A stretch of DNA of 14,686 bases from JBQTHI01 sp052390035 (GTDB taxonomy: Bacteria; Actinomycetota; Acidimicrobiia; Spongiisociales; ZC4RG35): the NCBI GenBank assembly GCA_052390035.1, contig JBQTHI010000013.1, positions 1 to 14,686 of the forward strand, in the 5' to 3' direction. Both the position numbers and the translations under genes were made by a program. The notes under the pieces were generated by a model that was not told the origin of the DNA, made no database searches, and was given only the letters and a program-made list of their open reading frames with translations. Shown in pieces: positions 1 through 6,785 of this stretch (positions are counted from its first letter, which is position 1; each line of letters opens with the position of its first letter).

Positions 1-813
1 GTTAACGGGGCCGTTTCGGCCGATCTGCTGGCCTCGTTTCCGCCCGGCAACACCGCCCAGGTCCGCTCGATCCTCGCCGCCCTGATCCTCGGTGCCCTCG
101 CCTATCGACGCCGGGCAGCCTCCCACCACGGCCGCCTACCCGGGCTGGCTCTGCTCGGGTTGGTGCTGGCCACCGTGACCGTTTCCTTCTTCACCGCGAT
201 AAGCAGGCTCGGGGTGGGCCCCGGGGTGACAATCCAGTTCACCGGGCCGGTCTTGGTCCTCGGCTGGCTCCGCCTCATCGAAAAGCGCCACGTTCCACGA
301 CTAGCGTGGGTGGCGGCATCGGTCGCCCTCATCGGAGTGGGACTCGTGTCACGGGTGTGGGAGGACGGCACCCTCGACCCGATCGGCCTGGCGGCGGCGG
401 CCACCGCTTCGGTCACGTTCGCCGCTTATCTGCTCGGCTCGGGACATCTCGGCCGCCACCTTCCTGCCCTGACCATTGGCGCCTACGGATTCGGGTTCTC
501 CGCCCTCATCCTCCTCTTCGCCTTTCCCCTCATCATTCCCCCCATCCGGGGAGTGGTACTGGCCGAACTCGGCTGGCTGGTGGTGCTCGGCACCGTTGTC
601 CCTTTTCTGCTGGAGGTGGTGGCCATCAAGCTGGTCGGCGCCGGCACCGTTGGAGTGGTGGCCACCCTGGAGCCGGTGATTGCCGCCACCACCGCCTGGC
701 TCTGGCTCGGTCAAAGTCTCTACGGATGGCAGGTGATCGGTGGACTGCTGGTGGTGGGGGCGGTGGCGGTGGTGCAGAGCGTCACCGGCCAGGAACCAAC
801 GCCGATCGCCTGA
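1..813 (+). CDS. EamA/DMT-family transporter, 5'-truncated by window edge
   Basis: The reading frame is open from the first base to a TGA at 811-813, so about 270 C-terminal residues are visible and the start lies upstream of the window. The protein is a string of hydrophobic helices rich in Gly, Ala, Val and Leu with short charged loops. The second half (about residues 125-265 of the visible part) looks like the second EamA repeat, including the typical ending in which VGVVATLEPVIAATTAWLWLG is followed by a final helix. This points to the drug/metabolite transporter superfamily, close in style to RhtA-like amino-acid or metabolite exporters. It would sit in the cytoplasmic membrane; the substrate cannot be read from sequence. 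An MFS gene follows 37 bp downstream on the same strand. Family assignment is good, specificity unknown. Confidence 0.85.
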   Translation, partial: VNGAVSADLLASFPPGNTAQVRSILAALILGALAYRRRAASHHGRLPGLALLGLVLATVTVSFFTAISRLGVGPGVTIQFTGPVLVLGWLRLIEKRHVPRLAWVAASVALIGVGLVSRVWEDGTLDPIGLAAAATASVTFAAYLLGSGHLGRHLPALTIGAYGFGFSALILLFAFPLIIPPIRGVVLAELGWLVVLGTVVPFLLEVVAIKLVGAGTVGVVATLEPVIAATTAWLWLGQSLYGWQVIGGLLVVGAVAVVQSVTGQEPTPIA

Positions 814-850
814 TCCCACCCACCCCTCCGCCCTTACACTGCCGCCGCCA

Positions 851-2527
851 ATGACCTCCTCGGTCGCACCCCTTCGGATTCACCGCTTCCGTGCCTTGTG
901 GGGGGCGTCGGTCTTTTCCAACATCGGCGGGTTCCTGCAGGTGTCGGCCGCGGCTTGGTTGATGCTCGAGTTGACCGGTTCGGCCACCTGGGTGGGGCTC
1001 ATCTCGGCCTCCACGACACTGCCCTTCCTCGCACTGGCCCTCGTTGCAGGAGCGGTGGCCGACATGGTCGACCGAGTGCGTGTGCTCCTGGTGTCTCAGA
1101 TCGCGATGGGGCTGGCGGCGGTGGCGATGGCGGTCATCACCTTCTTCGGGCAGGCCACCCCGGGCAGGCTTCTTGCCCTCGGCCTCCTGATCGGAGTAGG
1201 CGCCTCTTTCAACCTGCCTGCCTGGCAAGCACTGGTCCCCGACCTCGTCCCCAGGGAAATGGTGGCCTCGGCCGTGGCCCTCAACTCGGTTGCCTTCAAC
1301 GTCGCCCGGGCGGTGGGTCCTGCCCTGGGTGGATTGCTCATCGCCACCCTCGGGGCCGAAGCCAGCTTTGGTCTGAACGCCCTCTCCTACCTTTCGGTGA
1401 TCGTCGTTCTGGCGGCCATGCACCGCCGACCGTCACCTGCAACTCCCTCCGACCCGGCACCGTTGGCCACCGCCATTGCCCTCGGTCTTCGCTTCGCCCG
1501 TTACACCAAGGCCTTTCGCCGGGTGCTGCTCTTCGGTGCGCTTTTCGCCCTTACCTCGTCGGTCGTTCCCACCGTGCTTCCCAGCCACACCGCGGCACTC
1601 GGTGGTGGCTCGCTCGCCTACGGCGTCCTCCTCGGCACCATGGGACTGGGTGCCATCGTCGCCGCCCTAAACCGGCGAGCCGTGGTTGGTCGTTTGGGGC
1701 GTTGGGCGGTCCCGGTTTCCATTGCCGGCTATGGCCTGGGAGGCATCTCGGTCGGCTTTGCATCCACCCCGATCGGAGCGGTCCCAGGGCTGGTGTTGGC
1801 CGGAGCCTGCCTGGTATGGACCACCACCACCCTCAATTCGACCGCCCAGATGCTCAGCCCCCGCTGGGTACGAGGTCGCACCATGAGCCTGTGGTCGTTG
1901 GCCTTCGCCGGGGTAACGCCACTCGGAGCGATTTTCGCCGGCGGGCTCGCCGATGCCATAGGTACCCGCAGTGCCTATGTCATGGTGTCGACGATTGGCA
2001 TCGGCCTCGGGCTCGCCGCCATCGGCTCAGGGATCCCGGTTCTCCATGAGATCGTTCCCCCCGAATTCGACCCGGATCGGCCTGCCCCCGATCACGTCGA
2101 GACTCTCGACAGCGGACCGGTGATGATTCTCAACCGTTTCGAGATCGATCCAGCCGATTTCGACCCATTCATCGAAGTGATGAACGAGCTTCGCCTGGTC
2201 CGGCTTCGAACCGGCGCCTATCGATGGCGTCTCTATCGCGATGCCTCGGATCCCCGACGGCTGACCGAGATCTTCCTGGTGGTCTCCTGGCAGGAACACC
2301 TCAACCAGCACCGCCGGATCGACGACGCCTCGGCTTCGCTAATCCGGCGCGCACGCGCTTTCGACTTGGACGGGGGACCACGCAGCCGCCACCTGCTGGC
2401 GATAGACGTCGAGAGCCCCCCCGACTTTGAGTTGCTGCTGGCCGCCCACTCCCACATGCATGAGGTCGATGGCTCCATTCCGCTCGAAACAATCGCCGCC
2501 CCGCCAACCCACGGGGAGCACATCTAG
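851..2527 (+). CDS. MFS exporter (MFS_3/EntS-like) with C-terminal ABM-like soluble domain
   Basis: This is a 558-residue major facilitator protein. Residues about 10-400 form the transmembrane part, with MFS motif A visible as GAVADMVDRVRVLL (67-80). The framework resembles the MFS_3 group that includes enterobactin exporter EntS. After the last helix, residues about 423-520 form a soluble alpha/beta segment (starting VMILNRFEIDPADFDPFI) that resembles the dimeric barrel of antibiotic-biosynthesis-monooxygenase (ABM) proteins; a low-similarity tail follows. I chose the ATG at 851 because the protein then begins directly before helix 1. A longer frame is open from 740 but would overlap the upstream gene. 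No Shine-Dalgarno is visible; TACACT at 835-840 could be a -10 box giving a very short leader. The substrate is unknown, and the ABM-like call rests on pattern recognition only. Confidence 0.88.
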   Translation: MTSSVAPLRIHRFRALWGASVFSNIGGFLQVSAAAWLMLELTGSATWVGLISASTTLPFLALALVAGAVADMVDRVRVLLVSQIAMGLAAVAMAVITFFGQATPGRLLALGLLIGVGASFNLPAWQALVPDLVPREMVASAVALNSVAFNVARAVGPALGGLLIATLGAEASFGLNALSYLSVIVVLAAMHRRPSPATPSDPAPLATAIALGLRFARYTKAFRRVLLFGALFALTSSVVPTVLPSHTAALGGGSLAYGVLLGTMGLGAIVAALNRRAVVGRLGRWAVPVSIAGYGLGGISVGFASTPIGAVPGLVLAGACLVWTTTTLNSTAQMLSPRWVRGRTMSLWSLAFAGVTPLGAIFAGGLADAIGTRSAYVMVSTIGIGLGLAAIGSGIPVLHEIVPPEFDPDRPAPDHVETLDSGPVMILNRFEIDPADFDPFIEVMNELRLVRLRTGAYRWRLYRDASDPRRLTEIFLVVSWQEHLNQHRRIDDASASLIRRARAFDLDGGPRSRHLLAIDVESPPDFELLLAAHSHMHEVDGSIPLETIAAPPTHGEHI

Positions 2528-2531
2528 CTAG

Positions 2532-3791
2532 ATGCCCAGCCCTAGACGAGGTCGATACATCGACCTGCTCCGGCGCAACCCTGATCTACGCCGGCTTTAT
2601 CTCGCTCGCCTGGTCTCGTTTGGCGGGGACTGGTTCCTGCTCGTCCCGATGTTGGGGTTGGTCAATGAGCTGAGCGACTCGGCGTTCCTGACCGCCGGTG
2701 TGCTCACTGCCAACACCCTCCCCGCCTTTCTCGCTTCTCCGGTTGGTGGGGTCCTGGCCGACCGATGGGACCGGCGCAAGATCATGTTCTGGTCCAACTT
2801 GGCGGCGGCCTTCACCACCGCCACGCTGCTCATGGTCGACTCCCCTCTGGTCACGACGACCAACGCCGCCGTCGGTTTGGCGCTACTGGGATTGGCCGTG
2901 CTGGCCGCCCTCAGTGCCTTGATAGCTCCGTCCTCATCGGCTGCCCTTCCCGCCGTAGTCAAACCGGCCGATCTCGCCGACGGCGCCTTCTTGCTCGAGT
3001 CGACCTGGGGAACGATGGCCGCTGTAGGCTCGGCGGCCGGCGGCCTGGTCGCAACCCTTCTTGGAAGGCAAACAGCTATTGCGGTCGACGTGGTCAGCTT
3101 CCTATGGGCGGCCTGGCTGATCCACCGGGTGTCGAAACCGCTGAACCGGCAGACCGAACCGAAACCCGTCACCGCGACCAGCAACGCCGCCGCCATCGGT
3201 TACATCCGTCGCCATCCGCCCATCCTGGCTCTCCTCACCTCCAAGGCCGGCTTTGCGATCTTCGGGGCGGGAGCGGTGGCGCTACTGCCGGTGCTCTCCC
3301 TCGACACCTTCGCCGCCGGCGACGCTGGGACCGGCTGGCTACTGGGCGCCCGCGGGGTGGGGGTGGTGGTCGGCCCGTTCTTGATCAGACGCATTGCCGG
3401 GAGCTCCGATCAAAAATTGTTGACCGCCATCGGCTTTTGCATGACGCTCTGGGGTATCTCCTATCTCGGTACCGGCGCAGCCCCCACCTTGGGCGCCGCC
3501 GCCTTGGCCGTCTTCTTGGGCCACGCCGGTGCCGGGAGCCAGTGGACCTTCTCGTCCTACGGTCTGCAGAGGTACACAAGTGACGACGTACGGGGAAGGA
3601 TCTTCGGCCTCGACTTCGCCGCGGTCACCCTCACCTCGACAGTTTCCCAACTGTTGTTTGGCTGGCTGGCCGAGAAGATCCCGATTCGATCAATCTTTTT
3701 CGGGCTGGCCATCGCCGCCATCGGCTTCGGAATCTTCTGGTGGCGTTCGACTCGACGTTTCTGGCAAATGCCACCCTCAGTCACCGAATGA
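2532..3791 (+). CDS. MFS transporter, probable drug/metabolite exporter
   Basis: A 419-residue major facilitator protein starting 4 bp after the previous stop codon, so the two are probably co-transcribed. Motif A is clear as GGVLADRWDRRKIM (72-85), between helices 2 and 3. The N-terminus (LLRRNPDLRRLYLARLVSFGGDW) is typical of MFS_3-type exporters that start with an RN.dFrrL-like amphipathic segment. About 12 hydrophobic segments are seen and the length is normal for the family. Unlike its neighbour it ends right after the last helix and has no soluble domain. It is related to the upstream gene in fold but too different to be a recent duplicate. Two adjacent half-related exporters could act separately or as a heteromeric pair; the sequence does not decide this. 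Substrate unknown. Confidence 0.87.
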   Translation: MPSPRRGRYIDLLRRNPDLRRLYLARLVSFGGDWFLLVPMLGLVNELSDSAFLTAGVLTANTLPAFLASPVGGVLADRWDRRKIMFWSNLAAAFTTATLLMVDSPLVTTTNAAVGLALLGLAVLAALSALIAPSSSAALPAVVKPADLADGAFLLESTWGTMAAVGSAAGGLVATLLGRQTAIAVDVVSFLWAAWLIHRVSKPLNRQTEPKPVTATSNAAAIGYIRRHPPILALLTSKAGFAIFGAGAVALLPVLSLDTFAAGDAGTGWLLGARGVGVVVGPFLIRRIAGSSDQKLLTAIGFCMTLWGISYLGTGAAPTLGAAALAVFLGHAGAGSQWTFSSYGLQRYTSDDVRGRIFGLDFAAVTLTSTVSQLLFGWLAEKIPIRSIFFGLAIAAIGFGIFWWRSTRRFWQMPPSVTE

Positions 3792-3827
3792 TGCAACCAC
3801 AAGCCGCTTGCCGGGGTTCCCTTATTG

Positions 3828-4340
3828 ATGGATGAGTTGCCTGCTCGACTGGCTGTCGATCTCGACAACACCTTTCCGGAGGTGGTCAAGGGCCTCCAAG
3901 CCGAGGTGTATTCGGGGCTCCGTCAGTTGACCGGCACCGAAGCCGAAGATCTAACCCAGGAAACGTTCATTCGCGCCTATTACGCCCTCTCGGGATACGA
4001 TCAGCAGCGGATCAAAGACTTGAGACTGCGTGGTTGGATCTGGACCATCGCCCTTAACCTCGGCCGCAACCACCGTCGTGACATGAGCCGACGTCCCCTC
4101 CCGGTTGGCGATCCCGGCGAAGTCGGGATCGAAGATCCCGAGCCCCCCGACCGATTGGCCTGGGAGCGGCGGTTGCGGCACCTGTCAGGACCGATTCGAA
4201 GGGCGGTTGTCCTGCGTCACGTGGTTGGCCTCGACTATGAGGAGATCTCTGTCGCTCTCGCCCGGCCGGTCGGCACCGTTAAAGCAGACGTCCATCGCGG
4301 AATCAGACGGTTACGTCAAATCATGGAGGACGAAACATGA
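3828..4340 (+). CDS. ECF-type RNA polymerase sigma factor (sigma-70 family)
   Basis: A 170-residue protein with the two-domain ECF layout. Region 2 spans about residues 20-88 and contains the DLTQETFIRAYYAL core (41-54) and the WIWTIALNLGRNHRRD segment (70-85) used in -10 recognition and core binding. Region 4 spans about 112-165 with a helix-turn-helix (YEEISVALARPVGTVKADVHRGIRRLR) that would bind the -35 element. A short acidic, proline-rich linker separates them. The start could be this ATG or a TTG one codon earlier (3825). It lies 36 bp after an MFS gene. Its stop overlaps the start of the alkyltransferase gene by ATGA (4337-4340), so the two are translationally coupled. No zinc-binding or membrane anti-sigma factor is found beside it, which is unusual. 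Its target promoters are not known. Confidence 0.9.
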   Translation: MDELPARLAVDLDNTFPEVVKGLQAEVYSGLRQLTGTEAEDLTQETFIRAYYALSGYDQQRIKDLRLRGWIWTIALNLGRNHRRDMSRRPLPVGDPGEVGIEDPEPPDRLAWERRLRHLSGPIRRAVVLRHVVGLDYEEISVALARPVGTVKADVHRGIRRLRQIMEDET

Positions 4341-5092
4341 CCATCGAAGCCCAACTGTTAATGCTCAACGGACCCGCTCCTACCACAGTGTTCCCGGGAG
4401 TAACCCTTGCCACCGGCCTGGTCGAAGGGTTTGGCCTCTACGACAGCCCGCTCGGCTCGTTGGTGATCACGTTCAACCCGAATGGGATCTCATCGGTCGA
4501 TCTGGCTGCAGGGGACTTTGGGGAGCGGTTCCAGGACCGGTTTCGCCGCCCTCTGGTGGAGGCCCGGCCGCCGAGGGGATGGGATGCTCAGATCCTGCGT
4601 GCCATCGATGAGGGACGGCCCGGCAGCCTGCGGATCGACTGGAGGTCGGTAAGCCCATTCCGGCAGACGATCCTCCAGATCGCCGCCACGATCCCCCGCG
4701 GACAGGTAAGGCCGTACGGGTGGCTTGCCCGCCAGGCCGGACAGCCAGGAGCCACCCGGGCGGTGGGGACGGCCATGTCGCACAATCCGCTGCCTCTGAT
4801 CGTGCCCTGTCATCGCGTAGTGAAAGCGGATGGCTCGATCGGTGCCTATTCGCTGGGAGGGCCGGCCAACAAGTGGCGGCTGCTCGAAGTTGAAGGCGCG
4901 TCGCCCGCCCGCCTCGAGAAGCAAGCCCACCAGGGGATCCGCTTCCAGGGTTCGGACACTACCAAGATCTTCTGTTATCCGACCTGCTCACACGGACGGC
5001 GGATCACCGACGCTCATCTACGGGAGTTCCGGAGCAGCAACGACGCGGTCCTGGCCGGGTACAGGGCCTGCAAGGTGTGTAAGCCGAGCTAG
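4337..5092 (+). CDS. O6-alkylguanine-DNA alkyltransferase fused to C-terminal Ada-type zinc domain
   Basis: A 251-residue suicide DNA-repair protein. Residues about 30-80 match the variable N-terminal part of alkyltransferases (YDSPLGSLVITF). Residues 104-187 are the conserved Ogt/Ada C-terminal domain: IPRGQVRPYGWLA (119-131), the arginine finger in ATRAVGTA (139-146), N150, and the active site PCHRV with acceptor Cys158, ending in KWRLLEVEG. Residues about 196-251 match the Ada metal-binding domain: FCYPTC supplies Cys213 and Cys217, and ACKVCKP supplies Cys245 and Cys248. All four zinc cysteines of E. coli Ada (38, 42, 69, 72) thus have counterparts, with almost the same spacing. In Ada this domain repairs methylphosphotriesters and is N-terminal, joined to an AraC helix-turn-helix. 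Here it is C-terminal and no such helix-turn-helix is present. The gene overlaps the sigma-factor gene by 4 bp. Confidence 0.92.
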   Translation: MTIEAQLLMLNGPAPTTVFPGVTLATGLVEGFGLYDSPLGSLVITFNPNGISSVDLAAGDFGERFQDRFRRPLVEARPPRGWDAQILRAIDEGRPGSLRIDWRSVSPFRQTILQIAATIPRGQVRPYGWLARQAGQPGATRAVGTAMSHNPLPLIVPCHRVVKADGSIGAYSLGGPANKWRLLEVEGASPARLEKQAHQGIRFQGSDTTKIFCYPTCSHGRRITDAHLREFRSSNDAVLAGYRACKVCKPS

Positions 5093-5109
5093 AGGTGCGG
5101 TTACTCACC

Positions 5110-5128
5110 GGGTGCGAACCGGGCACCC
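5110..5128 (+). terminator. Possible weak terminator hairpin after the alkyltransferase gene
   Basis: GGGTGC (5110-5115) and GCACCC (5123-5128) form a 6-bp stem with a 7-base loop, 17 bp after the stop codon. There is no U-tract behind it, so it is at best a weak or factor-assisted terminator. The rest of 5093-5251 shows no gene; CGTTC (5232-5236) and GAACG (5244-5248) form a short inverted repeat just before the next start. Confidence 0.3.
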
Positions 5129-5251
5129 TGCAGGTTTCGTCGACCGAACCCTTCCAGAGGGGGCCGCGCCATCAGAAAATTGCTAAATCTGCCCGTCGAC
5201 CCAGGCGATAACAACCAGACTTAGTCTTACGCGTTCCCGACGAGAACGGAC

Positions 5252-6766
5252 ATGGGTACCGAACCTCGATCGCCACTTCCAGATCAGCAATCCCTCTTCG
5301 AGCACGGAGCCGATGGCGACGCCCCGACCAACTGGGAGCGGCTGTCGATCGACCATCCCGAATATGACGATTTTCGGTCGAGTGGGAACACTCCAACGCC
5401 GTCTCAGCCGATCGCAGGCGCCGCGGAGCCCGAGCCCGAAGCGGCTTCTGAACCAACGGAAACAACCGTGCTTGTCGAGAACGCCGAAGCGGAAGTGGCC
5501 AGCCCCGTCGCCACCGAGAGGGGGGCGTCCTCCTACACCGGGACCCTCGTGTCGGAGGATCAAGTCGTCGCCGGCGAGCTTCAGCTGCTGGCCGACCGGG
5601 TTGTCTTGTGGGGGGCGGGTCAGGTCATTGGATCGTGGGGCCATCATCAAGTCCGGATCGCCCGCCTCACCGTCTCACGCTTCGCCATTCACGCCGAAGG
5701 CGAAGCGCTGACGTTCACCGCGGATGACGCCACTGCCCTCGACGAGGCATTGTCGGTCATGGAACGGAACCGAGCGGTTGACGATTTGACCATGGAACGC
5801 GTTCACGAGACCGCAGCCGATGAAGTGATCGAAGCGCCCAAGGAGGAGTCGACCCTCCCCGGCGTCTCTCAAGTGGCGGAGACCCCTGCGGCCGCCGCGA
5901 TCACCCGCCGGCCCCGGATCAAGAGCTTCCGCAAGTCACCGGCGACCCAGGCCCCTCCCCCAACTGAAGAGCCCGCCGTTGCACCCGTCGAGCTGCCTTC
6001 GCCCGAGAACGCCCAATCACCTCCTGAGCATGGGGAGGAGGAATCTTCGATAGCCGAGTCGGTGGTGGCCGCCGCCACGATGCATTCCAAAAAGGCCCGA
6101 GCGAAGAGATGGCTTCCGAACGACCTCCGGGGTATCGCGATCAGGCTGGTGGTGGTCCTCGGCTTCGTCCTCATCCTGAGCGGGATCGCGTACGTGCTCA
6201 TGCTGCTCATGGGCAGCTTCGGATCAGAGGAGCCTTCCGCTACCACCGCGACCACCGCTCAGGAGGCCGTGGTCACCACGACTCCCTCCCCGATTACGGC
6301 GCCGTCGACCACCACCAGCACCACGGCGGCAGTGGTGGAGACGACCCTGTTCGCTACCAGCCTCGACGAGATCACCGACAGATGGAATCTCCTCGCCGAA
6401 GATGCCGCCCCCGAACTGGCGCTTTTTCGCCCCCTCACCTCGCCCTTTCTGTTGGTCCTCACCCCGGACCTCACGATGGAAGGGATCATCGATCCGGTCA
6501 ACGGGATGGTGACCATGCGCGGGACTCCCAATGGGACGCCAGAGGTAGACGGTTCGATTCTGCTTGCTCTGGGTCTCTTGATCGGTACTGCCGACCCGAG
6601 CCTCTCGGGTACCGAGCGGGGAGCGCTCCTTGGGCAACTCGGACTCGATGTCCGCCAACCACAGCTCGCAGGACTCGATGGCTCCCTCACCTATAACGGG
6701 CTGGCCTACCGGATGATCTACCGCCAGGACTCGGGGCAGCTGGAACTCACCATTGTTCCTGGGTAG
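5252..6766 (+). CDS. Unrecognised single-pass membrane protein with PH-like segment and Thr-rich linker
   Basis: I do not recognise this 504-residue protein as a named family. Residues 1-92 are acidic and disordered-looking. Residues about 93-170 form a compact beta-rich segment (SYTGTLVSEDQ to the DDATALDEAL helix) that reminds me of small PH-like domains of actinobacterial membrane proteins; this is a guess. Residues 195-290 are again low complexity, rich in Pro, Glu and Ala, ending in a basic stretch (HSKKARAKRW). One transmembrane helix follows at about 295-320 (AIRLVVVLGFVLILSGIAYVL). Residues 326-366 are rich in Thr, Ser and Ala, like an extracytoplasmic spacer. Residues 368-504 form a folded-looking outer domain. 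By the positive-inside rule the basic side is cytoplasmic. It starts 159 bp after the alkyltransferase gene, so a separate promoter is likely; TAGTCT at 5222-5227 is a candidate -10. Confidence 0.75.
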   Translation: MGTEPRSPLPDQQSLFEHGADGDAPTNWERLSIDHPEYDDFRSSGNTPTPSQPIAGAAEPEPEAASEPTETTVLVENAEAEVASPVATERGASSYTGTLVSEDQVVAGELQLLADRVVLWGAGQVIGSWGHHQVRIARLTVSRFAIHAEGEALTFTADDATALDEALSVMERNRAVDDLTMERVHETAADEVIEAPKEESTLPGVSQVAETPAAAAITRRPRIKSFRKSPATQAPPPTEEPAVAPVELPSPENAQSPPEHGEEESSIAESVVAAATMHSKKARAKRWLPNDLRGIAIRLVVVLGFVLILSGIAYVLMLLMGSFGSEEPSATTATTAQEAVVTTTPSPITAPSTTTSTTAAVVETTLFATSLDEITDRWNLLAEDAAPELALFRPLTSPFLLVLTPDLTMEGIIDPVNGMVTMRGTPNGTPEVDGSILLALGLLIGTADPSLSGTERGALLGQLGLDVRQPQLAGLDGSLTYNGLAYRMIYRQDSGQLELTIVPG

Positions 6767-6785
6767 GCGGCGCCCACGGTAACTA

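Noticed and set aside
740..850. Longer start of the first MFS gene
   Set aside because: It would overlap the EamA gene by 74 bp and add a Pro/Arg/Trp-rich stretch not seen in MFS N-termini.
3729..3759. GGAAT...GTT motif before the sigma factor as an autoregulated promoter
   Set aside because: The spacer is 23 nt, too long for an ECF promoter, and the motif lies within the MFS coding sequence.
5100..5130. tRNA-like T-arm (GGGTGCGAACCGGGCACCC)
   Set aside because: It lacks the TTCRANY loop and no acceptor or anticodon arms can be drawn around it; it is only a hairpin.
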